Shown: positions 47,701-58,612 of the stretch, in pieces | Position numbering within the stretch: position 1 is the stretch's first letter | Layout of the letters: each line of letters opens with the position of its first letter | DNA from: Plutella xylostella | Taxonomy: Eukaryota; Arthropoda; Insecta; Lepidoptera; Plutellidae | Length of the DNA stretch: 64,000 nucleotides | Direction: 5' to 3' | NCBI RefSeq assembly: GCF_932276165.1 | Contig: NC_064008.1 | Location: 67,001 to 131,000, forward strand | The notes under the pieces: generated by a model | What the model saw: only the letters and a program-made list of their open reading frames with translations | The model's database searches: none | What the model was told of the DNA's origin: nothing | Made by a program: the position numbers and the translations under genes

Positions 47701-49551
47701 AGTATTTTGACTGTAGGATATTGTTTATTGAGGTAACTTGTATTGTGAGTGTTTTCAGCAAGCGTAAAAGTTTGTGTTGTTACAGAATAATAACTAGGTA
47801 TTGTAAAAGAATGCACTCAGAATTAGCATAGTCAAGTTAAAAGTTATCGTTTTATATATTTTTACAAAAGCTATATTTTTAACTTGCTTGTTTTTGAACG
47901 TATTAAGGTTATTTTCCTAATTTGATAATACAAGAAAATCTCATAAAACTTTAGACCGTGAACCTCAATTTGCTATATAATTCAGCATCGATCGCTGCCT
48001 CCCTTTATTTACACGACAAAACCAATTGACATCTCCCATCCCTCTCGCACCCCAACACAAACAAACAGACTTCGCATTCTTTCTATTAAGAAAAGACGCT
48101 AGAGCGAGACACACGTACACCTGAAGCCGCAGCTAGACAGAGACAGACATATAGCGCCATCTTGGATGCAACCCGTGGACCAAAAGTTAGCCAATAACAG
48201 TTCGGAATCGAGTCCAAACAACTTAAGTGACGGCGAGACGTCTTTGTAAATTGAACTGTATTCTTAAGGTGCAAGATCCTGATTTGCAATGCTCAGAAAT
48301 TGTAATAATGTTTCTTTTGATGACGGCAGCTGAAGTTCTTAAGGGGAGAAGTCACTTTGAGAAAATGAGGTGAGTGTTACACGTAATAAGTTCAAGTTGT
48401 TTGAACGATTTGCGACTTTCAACTTTATATTCGTTCTAGTAAGATAACTTTTGCAATCTCTTGTAACTTTTCTCTTTATTGACATTGCAAAATGGGCTTT
48501 ATTGGAAGACGTTTAGGTTACAGAAGGATCTCAGGTAGATATTGTGTCGAGAATGGGATTCGATGAATAATGCCAAGCCCAGGGGTGATATTGTCGCAAC
48601 TTCAAAAGATCTGGATTTGACAGTTAAATATGTATAATTAGGATTTTTAAATGATGGGGTTGCATAAGAATTTAAAAGTTAATTTTAAGGCGAGTAAGTA
48701 CCTATTATAAGAAGTTAAGAAATACTTTATCAAGAATATGGTAAGCAGATACCTAATGTGCTACAGCCGCCACTAACAAAACGATTTTCTTAGCGTCTCT
48801 GTGACAAACACTAAGACTGAACTAGGTCTTGTCACCATGTTGAGGCCATTAAAATGTTTAACAATTATGTTTTCAAAGAAGCTTATGGTTTTAATAATAG
48901 TCATAACACAGGGTAAAATTTTTACACTTTTAATAATGTAGATTGAAAATTTTACTCAAATAAATCATTTCGTTTCCCCCTAAACTTATCCAGGTTTAAG
49001 TAGGTACTTACTGTAAGTTTTTTTTTTCTTAAGCCTACATGTAGCCTATAAAATACCTAATACAAGTTAGTAAGTATACATAATAACAATTCACGATATT
49101 GGCTTCAGACATAGGTATTACTAAAAAAAAACAAAATTAGTACACAAACTCACTCACACATCAAAAGAAAATACCAAAACAACCACACAAACTCATTTAA
49201 TCTTCAACTAAATTAACTCAAACTGTATAGCCCATAATAACATCAATGTAGTAAGAGTAAGCCAATATCAACTTTATTACGTATCAGATCAGCAACCACT
49301 AAAACAATGTAGGTAGTCGGAGTTTGGGGAACTACATACCTACTTTATTGCAAAAATAATCGTTAATAATGAGGCAGAAAAGTGAAAATCCTTTGTTGAT
49401 AAAGTTTAAATATCTATTCTGTGGAGTTCACATCTTCAGAGTCGTGAGCACAAGTTTCGAACCTCCGTTAACGTTGCGTATCGTCAACTGTCACTGTCAA
49501 AATGTAAGGCAAAGTTAGTTCCAAAAGTGACATTTGTTTTTTCCATATGTT
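44758..49551. other. Rx intron sequence, no gene seen
   Basis: Short open frames only. GC-richer patches occur near 47160-47290 and 47540-47650 without recognisable coding content. Nothing else is supported. Confidence 0.45.
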
Positions 49552-49668
49552 AGGTGGAATTTCACCAAACGCTAAACGTATTTAGTAGAATGTCATACGT
49601 CTGTCAGTTAGTACAAAATGTATTTAAAATTTGATTTAAATACGTTTAGCGTTTGGTAAATGTGACCC
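49552..49668. mobile_element. Short hairpin MITE (~117 bp)
   Basis: Inverted arms TTCACCAAACGCTAAACGTA (from 49561) and its inverse (49637-49660) match over about 24 bp. The outer parts are diverged, so the exact ends and target duplication are uncertain. It lies only about 75 bp left of the Tc1-like element. Confidence 0.65.
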
Positions 49669-49741
49669 TTCGTGTAGATTCGAAAATAGTATCGAATCCT
49701 ATGCTCGCTGCACAGTTCTCTGTACTTACCTCATTCGAATA

Positions 49742-51388
49742 CACTCGCGAGCAACCAAATCGACTCAAGCCTTCACGGCGCACATATACATTGATTTTCC
49801 TAAAACGATAAATGGTAAATATAAAAGTGATATGTCATTCGAAAGCTGAAGAATTAGGCTTTCAATTAAGATCAATACCATAAAAAAAAACTAAGCGCAG
49901 ATTTAATGACGCATTTTAATTGCCCGTCAGTGTTAATTACCTCATTAGGAATCCACGCCTTGCGCTACCTGATCCCGCTATAAAACCTTTCCACATCCGG
50001 TGTACCTTATCAGTCGCTTGTTGCAAGTTGACCGGTACACATCTCGTTGCATTGTATTCCTTGTTTTCGCAAACCCATGGATACCACACCAGAAGAAGCT
50101 GCTCAAGTTGTTGCCTTGCTGCAACAAGGGTTAAGTCAGCGAGCAGTCGCTGCCCAGCTCCACTTGAGCCAGTCTGCTGTATCCCGAGTATACAGACGGT
50201 TCCAAGAGACTGGTGCCTTCAATCGAAGACCAAGAACGGGCCGCCACCGCTGCACTTCAGAGAGAGACGACCGCTTCATTGTCTCAACCTCGCTGCGCAA
50301 TCGACACCTTACGGGCGTTGATGTGCAGCAAGAACTGAGACGTGTACGACAAGTGGCTGTCAGCGAGTGGACAGTGAGAAGACGCTTGAAGGAAGCCAAC
50401 TTGACACCAAAAAGACCTGCATCAGGCCCCAAATTGACTGCAGGCCACCGACAAGCGCGTCTTCAGTTTGCTCGAGAGCATCTCGATTGGAGCATTGCGC
50501 AATGGCGGTCGGTCCTGTTTACTGATGAGTGCAGAGTGTGTCTGCATGGCAGTGACAGGAGAGGCCGGGTCTACCGGCGTCCGGGGGAACGATTTGCCCA
50601 ATGTTGTTTCGCTGAAACAGTAGCATATGGCGGCGGTTCCTGCATGATGTGGGCTGGTATTTCTCTAGAGGGAAAAACCGCACTTGTTTTCGTGCCTGGA
50701 GGCGGCCGAGGAGGCGGGTTAACAGCTGATCGGTACATCACCGACATTCTACTCGGTCATGTTGTGCCCTATGCAGAATTTGTCGGTGAAGACTTCGTGC
50801 TAATGCACGACAATGCCCGCTGCCACACGGCACGAGTCAGTCGGCAGTTTCTGAGAGAGAAGGAATTGCGCACGATGGACTGGCCTGCGCTCAGTCCTGA
50901 CCTGAATCCCATCGAACACTTATGGGACGAGCTCAAAAGAAGAGTTCGGGCCAGGAATCCAGTCCCTGCAAGCGTGGACGAGCTGAAGACAGCTTTATTA
51001 GAGGAGTGGGACGGCATTCCTCAGGAAACTGTCAAAAAGTTGATAAGGTCTATGAGAAACAGGCTGCAGGCTGTAATTAGGGCAAGAGGGGGCAATACAA
51101 AGTATTGATTTAAATAAATAAATTTTTATCTTAACATTTTTTGTTTAATTTGTATAATACGATACCCATACCCTTTTTTCCTAAATTCCCGTTTTTCCTA
51201 CAATTGCGTTCAGACATCATTTATTTCAAAAATGATGAATGGATTTCAATAATAATGATATCAAATTAAAGCTGACATCTTAAGCTTTTAAATGACATAT
51301 CATTTTTATTATTTCTATTCATAATTTTACTTGTATTAATGTATGTTTGCGCCGTCAAGGCTTGAGTCGATTTGGTTGCTCGCGAGTG
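49742..51388 (+). mobile_element. Complete Tc1-like DNA transposon (1,647 bp)
   Basis: The ends begin CACTCGCGAGCAACCAAATC and are inverse at the right; the terminal repeat is near-perfect for about 42 bp. TA flanks both sides (49740-49741 and 51389-51390), the Tc1/mariner target duplication. A second conserved block around GATATGTCATT lies about 85 bp inside each end and probably extends the binding region. The single transposase gene is intact. Length and layout are normal for Tc1 elements. It lies antisense to Rx within the large intron. Confidence 0.95.
50077..51108 (+). CDS. Tc1-like transposase (DD34E), apparently intact
   Basis: A 343-residue transposase from ATG at 50077; the frame is open 10 codons upstream but without an ATG. 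It cuts and pastes its own element into TA sites. Residues 5-45 form a helix-turn-helix (LSQRAVAAQLHLSQSAVSRV), followed by a GRPR-like linker RRPRTGRHR (50-58) and a second DNA-binding region near 60-110. The catalytic triad is D150 (LFTDECRV), D245 (LMHDNARCH) and E280 (DLNPIEHLWDE), with 34 residues between the last two, so DD34E. The glycine-rich GGGRGGG before LTADRYI is the usual Tc1 loop. Length matches family members. There are no stops or frameshifts, so the copy could be active or only recently silenced. Confidence 0.95.
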   Translation: MDTTPEEAAQVVALLQQGLSQRAVAAQLHLSQSAVSRVYRRFQETGAFNRRPRTGRHRCTSERDDRFIVSTSLRNRHLTGVDVQQELRRVRQVAVSEWTVRRRLKEANLTPKRPASGPKLTAGHRQARLQFAREHLDWSIAQWRSVLFTDECRVCLHGSDRRGRVYRRPGERFAQCCFAETVAYGGGSCMMWAGISLEGKTALVFVPGGGRGGGLTADRYITDILLGHVVPYAEFVGEDFVLMHDNARCHTARVSRQFLREKELRTMDWPALSPDLNPIEHLWDELKRRVRARNPVPASVDELKTALLEEWDGIPQETVKKLIRSMRNRLQAVIRARGGNTKY

Positions 51389-51390
51389 TA

Positions 51391-52884
51391 GATGTAAGTG
51401 GATAATGTTTGATGGTAAATTAACTTTGTTACGTTGGGAAATGGCTGAAATTGGATTGGTAGGGTGTGGTTGATCTGATGGTTTGTATTGGTGGTTTCAC
51501 TAAATGAGAAATTAAGGGTAAATAGATATTTAAGGGAAATCTCTTATAATATAACCCTACTCTTAAAATATAGGTAGGTACCTATTAACTTTTTTTATTT
51601 TTCAGTACCTTACCTACCACTGTCAAATATAGATATTATGGATTGAATCAAACGCTCTCTGAAATGAAAATGTCCTCAATCTGATGGGCTAAGTCACATA
51701 CGCACCCCACATTAAACTTTTAACACCCATTTATTCCACTCTGACTGGGATAAAACACGAAATGGCATCCATCAGGCGGCGACAAACACAACATTGATTG
51801 ACATTGAAACCGAATAAACGAAGCGAAACTCAATAATCCCTTATACTAACACAGGAATACCAAATTGCATCAAAATTCAACCCAAAACACGGTAAAAAAC
51901 ACCCTACACCGACCGAAATACAGTTGAAATTTAATTGGGAGGGAGTAATTCCGCTGTTTGGACGTAGGGTGCATGCAATAGTCGGCCCCCTGTTTGCTGG
52001 AGACTACTTAATAACGACTTATTTATATTTGTACAATGGATCGCTGTAGTAATTACCCGCGGATAATATGAGAACTATTAACTCCGTGTTGAAGTTTAGG
52101 GTAAGGGTTGTTCGGGAGAATTCAATTGGAAATGTGGTCGGGAAAAATGAATTTTGTGTGGAAACTGTGCCTTAACTACAACACTTGTCTACAATTTAGT
52201 GGGCTAGGTGACTTTGATATGGCTATGTAGTTCTACTAACTTGATAGATAGCAAATGTATATTATTTACTATTAGATTGAAATACAAAAGTTGCTTACAT
52301 TTTTACATTAAATTAAAATAATAACCGTTTGATAAAATAAATTTAGCCCAATTTGTAGCTACGACAATAACAATTTGCGTAAAAAAACCCTGTCAGCCAC
52401 AAAAGAGTTTTCATCAAACAAACCGGATTACCTCGCGCGGCTTACAAAACGCACAACACTGTAGGGCTGCGGCGCTTTCAATGAAAGATAAAAATAAACA
52501 CATTTGGGGACGCGATTGGAAATAAATTACTTACGTGAACGAGTTAAACTAGAGTCCCGGCTGATCAGTGCAGGGTTGTTCCCAGCGGATCACCGGGATG
52601 AAATTAAAGCATACTTATAAAATATAACTGTTAATCAACAGTATAATGTTTTTTTTTTTAATATAAGTACCTACCTATTTAAGTTTTGATGTGTGATAGC
52701 ATTTCATAAGGCACAGTGAAGAAAGCAAATTAACAACAATGTATGAAAAAATGAAAATATATTTATTATGCAAAAACATACATACAATACAAATCAGTTG
52801 CTGAGGCATCCTTTTAAGTACAAAAAGACCTGTGCCAGGACACCCCAAACCCACACCCCAAAATGTATGCTCAGTCAGTAACTC
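51391..52884. other. Rx intron sequence, no gene seen
   Basis: AT-rich, with no supported coding region or mobile element ends. Confidence 0.45.
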
Positions 52885-52886
52885 TA

Positions 52887-53070
52887 CAGGGTGTTGCAAA
52901 AAGGGTATACTAAGCCGAAACCTATATGTGCAGCATGGTATATCTAAGCCCGAAACTGAAATAAGAATTTTAAAAATTCGCGAAAAAAAAAATCATTTCA
53001 GTTTCGGGCTTAGATATACCATGCTGCACATGTAGGTTTCGGCTTAGTATACCAATTTTGCCACACCCTG
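52887..53070. mobile_element. Long-arm hairpin MITE with TA duplication (184 bp)
   Basis: The left arm CAGGGTGTTGCAAAAAGGGT... and the right arm ...TTGCCACACCCTG are inverse over about 75 bp with few mismatches, leaving a loop of roughly 30 bp. TA flanks both ends (52885-52886 and 53071-53072), which points to a Tc1/mariner-driven element. Confidence 0.82.
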
Positions 53071-53225
53071 TATTGGCTTGAAAAAATATTCCCTAGCCAC
53101 TTTTACGTGATTTCTTGATGATTAGAATACAACCTTTTAAATGGTTAGAAAAAAAAAACATCTTTTACGTGATATTTCGGTGATCAGAATACACCTGTCT
53201 GCGTGGTAAGCGGGGCCATTGTCGC

Positions 53226-53274
<49 letters not shown>

Positions 53275-53275
53275 G
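53226..53275. repeat. (GCC)n microsatellite
   Basis: About 15 uninterrupted GCC units in the AT-rich Rx intron. The sequence has quadruplex- or hairpin-forming potential. Nothing coding surrounds it. Confidence 0.92.
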
Positions 53276-53609
53276 CAATCGAATCAACTCCGTATCGACA
53301 AATTAATTCGTTTTACTCGGTTAATTTCATTCACGAGCTTTCAATTTCATATTCATAATGGCGACAAAATTGGAAAGCTAAATGATAGAGCGTTTTGATG
53401 AATTGTTTCATTAAAATATCTTTTGCCTACTAACCGGATTGGTGATAGGAAATTATGGATTTATGTTTTAATTTGTTAACACAAGTTTAGTGGCAGTACA
53501 CTGACTTATGTTGTTTTCTTTAAAGTTTGTTTAATTTAATTTATTTAATTTATTTATCAGATTTCAATCTTGCCTATGAATGTTTCTGTAAGAAGTATAA
53601 ATATAATAA

Positions 53610-53853
53610 ATATGTGGGGACATCTCACACACGGCCATCCGACCCCAAGCTAGGCAGAACCTGTGTTATGGGTGTCGGACAGCTGATATATCTACACAAA
53701 TACATAGATAGATAGATACTAAATATAAATATCAACACCCAAGACCCGAGTACAAATATCTGTCTTTAAACAAATATCTGCCCCAGCCGGGAATCGAACC
53801 CGGGACCATCGGCTCAGTAGTCAGGTCACTAACCACTACGCCATTCGGTCGTC
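53610..53853 (-). mobile_element. tRNA-derived SINE (full or nearly full length)
   Basis: On the minus strand the head GACGACCGAATGGCGTAGTGG matches the head at 6625, with B box GGTTCGATTCCCGG, then the ATATTTGTTTAAAGACAGAT segment. The tail differs: it includes TATATCAGCTGTCCGACACCC and GATGTCCCCACATA. Tails of this second type also occur alone at 42675-42765, 44561-44660 and 58523-58612. No target duplication was found. Confidence 0.8.
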
Positions 53854-55413
53854 TAATTTCTTCCAGCAACTATTCATTTGCCTAATTTACTTTATTTTTT
53901 TATTTTATTTATTTGGTACACAAAACAGAATAAAATCATTACAAATTAAGATTATAAGCATTGAAGTACATAGATCTAGATTTCATTCCAAAGCATGCAT
54001 ACACATAATCATATTAATATAAGGAACATGCTACATAATTAATTTATCATAATATCTATCAAGTGTTCATAATTTCATTCAATAGGTACAAACAATTTTA
54101 CATAATTTACAAACATATTTCAATAATTATAACTTACGATAACAAAACGAATGTACCACTTTTTAATATCAGATGGACTTATCTGATGCTAAATTAATGC
54201 ATTTTTTTCGTCGAGATTCCTAAATGAAATTTTTAAAAGCACAATAATGAGGTCCCACTCTTTGATCGAGTCAACATTGCGTAATGTACACACCCACTGT
54301 TTACTCCAGTCAATCACACTACTTTTTTGGTCTCACACAAGAAGTCAACAAACTTATTACATCCAACCTAAAATCGAACTTACCCACTACTAAATAACTA
54401 TCCAATTCCCGAGGCACCAACTCACAATGACATTTTACACCGCTAGTTTCAAAAGGCCCCTAAATCCTTAGGAAAACACTTACAACAATGGAAAAGCAAC
54501 AGATTTTCATATTCCTAATTGTGGCGGCCACGTGACGGCCACGTGACTCGCGCCTAATTACAACCAGCGACCCGCAACAGTAATAATTAGTTGCTGCAAA
54601 GAATAATAGCCTTTATTTATAATGCGACTAGAGTTGTGTAGAGGAGCGTGAGTGAGTTGGCGCGGCGGTGGTCGTAAGGGTCGGTATTGGCTGCGTTTAC
54701 CCTACTCGGGTTGTCAGTCGCAAGTTTTGCCCAATTTGCGAGGTTTATTGTGAGTCGCGGACGGATCCGGTTCCACTCGGATATTAATAGGCTCGCTTGA
54801 TCTCTTGAGGTCTCTGGGAATTCGATTACTGTAACCTTCGATCTAGTGCGGAAAGTCGACACAACTAGTAGCTAAAGATTCAAGCATGGTGGAATTTAAT
54901 TAGGGACTAACTTGAAGGCAAGTCAATGAATAAAATGTGAAAACAGTAAATTGAATAAGACGTACAATTACTTTACACTCACTCACTCGCTTTACAGGGT
55001 AGGCAGAGGTGCAATGCTGCACGTAGAAAGGTATTAATCGTTAACCATCGATAAAGAAATGTAAAATTTTACGTCGAATAAAGAATATTTTTGATTCTGC
55101 CAGTGGTTGAAATCTGAATCATAAAGTATAAGTTTTCAGTAACACATTTTGTTTAGGAATAACACAGCATTATTAGTTCCTAAGCAGATAAATGCTACCC
55201 AGCTTTACGGAATTTAATGAGATGAGATGAGAGAGAAAATGCAGATAGCGTCATTAAGCTAGCCTCTTCCGTTTAGGAGTAATTCGGTGCTATGTCACTG
55301 GAACTATTTCATTGCTCGCAAAGCATATTAGCTACTTTAAATAGATAGCCATGAAATACATAATATAATATACATAGCGGGCTACAGCGCTATGTACTCA
55401 GCAGTTCGGCAAC
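53854..55413. other. Rx intron sequence
   Basis: No gene supported. It holds a tandem G-box pair at 54525-54546 and an 81-codon minus-strand frame without ATG at 54617-54862. Confidence 0.45.
54525..54546. promoter_or_regulatory. Tandem CACGTG boxes
   Basis: The 11-mer CGGCCACGTGA occurs twice back to back. CACGTG is the core recognised by several bHLH and bHLH-ZIP factors. An intronic enhancer of Rx is possible; this is inference only. Confidence 0.35.
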
Positions 55414-56144
55414 AATGGACAACATTTCATTTTCTTTACCCTATATTTTTATTAGTTATTCGGAAAGTTTATAGAAAATTAGTGGACCCGTATTTTTTTA
55501 TTTTGTATATACCTAAATTTTTGCATGTTATTTTTAACTTTAAAGTTAATTATTTTAAAACCGGAAGTGACGTCACATATTAGACTCAATTTTTATTTTT
55601 GTCTATTGCCTGAGTCTCGAAAAAAAACATAAATGACACTGACAAGTGACATTTAAACTTTGTTTACATGCCAACCAACAAATGAGTCATTTTCAAATGA
55701 CCTTGATATTTCTAATGATGGAAAGTAGGTACTTATCATGTAAAAAAATAAGCAGAAGCATTTTTTCAGCTGTGTAGGCGGTGGCATGCTCTGGGACATA
55801 TTATATAGAGGTCATCTCTTAATAATAAATAAAAAAAATAGTCAGAAAGTGTCAGAACAGAATTAATGAAAATGACCCAAATAAACAACAACGTCACGAT
55901 AAAACGTCAACGTCAATCAAAAATAAAAGTGACAGTTACTATGTTTTTAAATCTATAGGCTTTGATCATCAAAATGCATCGCACCTGATGCATGACGTCA
56001 TCAGCACTTTTTTACTATTTTATGATTTTCTCGAAAATGATACATCCAAAAAATACAAAAACATTTTTTTTGTGGTCTTTAGAGCTAAATCTCGAAATGG
56101 TTTTCGATTTATAGCAGCTTAAGTTTTTTGAAATGTTGTCCATT
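55414..56144. repeat. Candidate inverted-repeat element (731 bp)
   Basis: A 16-bp perfect inverted pair, AATGGACAACATTTCA at 55414-55429 and its inverse at 56129-56144, bounds an AT-rich non-coding segment. Each half carries one TGACGTCA about 145-155 bp from the end. No target duplication is visible, so the transposon reading is tentative. Confidence 0.45.
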
Positions 56145-56642
56145 AGCGGCGCGGGCCGGCGCTAATTCGTTTACGCCGCGCGCCAGTGTGGAGACGGATT
56201 TTTAACATTTTTTACCAAATTTAAATATTCTTTATTTTACGTAAAACTTTGCAATTATTTTGAAGAAATATAGGTAGTACCATTTTACAAAGGCTAGGAA
56301 AACTACTGATAAGAAATACAATAAGTATATAACCGGCCTGGTAGATAATAGAAAATTGACTTAAAGGACTAGTGCGTTTTTAATATCAGGGATGATTTTT
56401 TTAATAAATAAATAATCATGTAGAGATATGGTCTTATCAATTCGTGTCGTGCAGCATACTGTTCTATTCAAAGTCTGTTCTTCCAAATACCCATCTATTC
56501 GGCAAAACCGTTCACCTTTAGCACTTATATTTTTTCTGACTATATCAATATGTCTCCTATCCTTTTAACCTCTCGTGTGTCGCTAGTGCCCACATATCAC
56601 GCGACGACTTGAGCTCGCATCACAAGTGACATTGTGTCTGGA
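56145..56642. other. Rx intron sequence
   Basis: A GC-rich patch at 56145-56190 and then AT-rich DNA. Nothing supported. Confidence 0.45.
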
Positions 56643-56759
56643 GGGTTACTCTATACTGACAAAAACGTACGAACGAGAGCTGTCGTGCAATCGGCACGAC
56701 TTAGAGTCGTGGTCGCGCAGCAGTAGAAACTTAGTTTTTCGTCATATATAGAGTGACCC
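56643..56759. mobile_element. Hairpin MITE, copy 1 of family
   Basis: Inverted ends GGGTTACTCTATACTGAC and GTCATATATAGAGTGACCC enclose a core with the palindrome CACGACTTAGAGTCGTG. A relative lies inverted at 61106-61226. Target duplication not identified. Confidence 0.68.
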
Positions 56760-58522
56760 GCATGGAACGCGCGGTGGCAGGCTATAAAACTTTGACTTTG
56801 ACAAGGGGCGCGTAAAGTTACGATTGGGTCTGAGCTTATAGACGCATAAATTTGATTTCAATAATAAATATTGTTTATTAGCAAACTGGTTAGTTTTATT
56901 GGTAAAAAAAATATGCGTCTATTATACTAATGTATTTGAAACTGTAAATGAGTTAATATATTTTAATTCTTGCTACATTGCTTTTGGAAGCATCACTATA
57001 ACAACTATGACTAAAACATGCTTCTGTAGCTCCTGCATTGTCTATTGCACAGTAATAAAATCTAAAAAGCCCAGCTAATAACAAAAGCACTTAGAAAGTA
57101 AATGCACTAATTTATTTATTCTCAGCAAGTCGGTTTCCGCACTGGCGAGCTAAGCGGTTAATTAATATTTGTCAGCTCGCCGGCCCAGGAACACAACGTC
57201 TCAAGTGCACGCCTTCATTCAACACCCGCTCCTACCGCCCACGACTCAAAGCTCAAATTCCACCACTAATTCAATTAAGCGCTCGAATTATAAAAGCGTC
57301 ACAGCTCAAAAGGACTTAACTAACAATTTAGCGCCATTAGAATTTAGATTTTAATTGCAGTTAATTAAGGTTGTTTTCGGATTGGTAATGGAGTTAAGTG
57401 CTGGTGACTGTTGGCTGAATCTTTCAGCTGGAGTCCGAGCAATGTCGGTAATTCAGTAATTAATCGTCGGCGGAGGTCGTTACTTCATTAGGATTTTGTT
57501 CTTATTGCGGGGGAGAGGGGGGTGGAAGAAAAGTGGGAGGGGAAGAGGAGGTCTTAAATCTACATAGTTTAAATATTGCATTTAAATTTTTTCTTCAGTA
57601 TGATTTTGCCTATTAGTTGTTGTGCTTGATGATTTGGTTACAAGATAGGTACTTACTACAGTCCCAGTAGTCTACAAGTAGGTGTACCTACTTAATGAAT
57701 TCAACAAAGTGTTTACCTATAGAATTATCTCTATGAGTGATGAAACTGACAGAGAGTTAATGAAAATTAAATTATTTTCTTTCATCTGGCTGCGCTAGTT
57801 GACATCACACTTCATCTTAAGTACAAGAAGCCTTAAAATGTCTTTAAAGTTTCGCTTTCCTATTATTATCGAGTGATAATACTGATAATAAATAAGTCTC
57901 CAAAGACCGACTCATAGAGATGTTCCAAAAACGCGGCTCTTCAAAATAAAGGCAGATTACACATTCTATAGAATTCACAAAAACTTCTTACCTACTCAAT
58001 GATAGTGTCAAATATCTCTAACAACGCTTGCCGATTTGTATAGAAAACAAATTTACTAGTAACAAGCAACAGAGCATCTCATTTCATTAAACTCAAGGTG
58101 TATTTTCCTTTGTGTTTCGGGTCGGATAAAGCCTGAATGGATGTGTAATGGAGATCAAATTGGCTGGATAATCCCGTCCTTTGCGCAATGAGAAAAAAAT
58201 ATGGCGGGATCGTTTGTCGCTTACTTGCGAGGATCAAGGATCATTTTCTTGTTAAATATCTTTTGACACTATAGTTTTCTATAGTTTAATGTTGTATGAC
58301 AGGATATTTTAAAGTTGTTAACAACTTATTAACAACAACAGACAGAAAGAGCCCCTTATCCGAACGGAGAGTAGTTTGGAAAAATTTACGTTCATCAGAA
58401 AATTTTATATTTACTTATATGCGATTCATAAAAACATTTGACTTTGGCAACTTGAAAGATACGGTGGTGTTATTTGTAAACGTAGAGTAATTATTTACTT
58501 TACTAATATTAATAATATACCT
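56760..58522. other. Rx intron sequence, no gene seen
   Basis: AT-rich with short frames only. Confidence 0.45.
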
Positions 58523-58612
58523 ATGTGGGGACATCTCACACACGGCCATTCGACCCCAAACTAGGCATAGCCTGTAATATGGGTAGGTAATGGGTATCGG
58601 ACAGCTGATGTT
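58523..58612 (-). mobile_element. SINE tail fragment
   Basis: The plus strand reads GTGGGGACATCTCACACACG and continues to ATCGGACAGCTGATG. It is the tail of the SINE type at 53610-53853, lacking the tRNA-like head. Confidence 0.65.

Noticed and set aside
54617..54862. 81-codon minus-strand frame in the Rx intron with protein-like composition
   Set aside because: No ATG start, no recognised motif, and no convincing splice sites in frame with Rx. It remains a possible unannotated exon but is unsupported.
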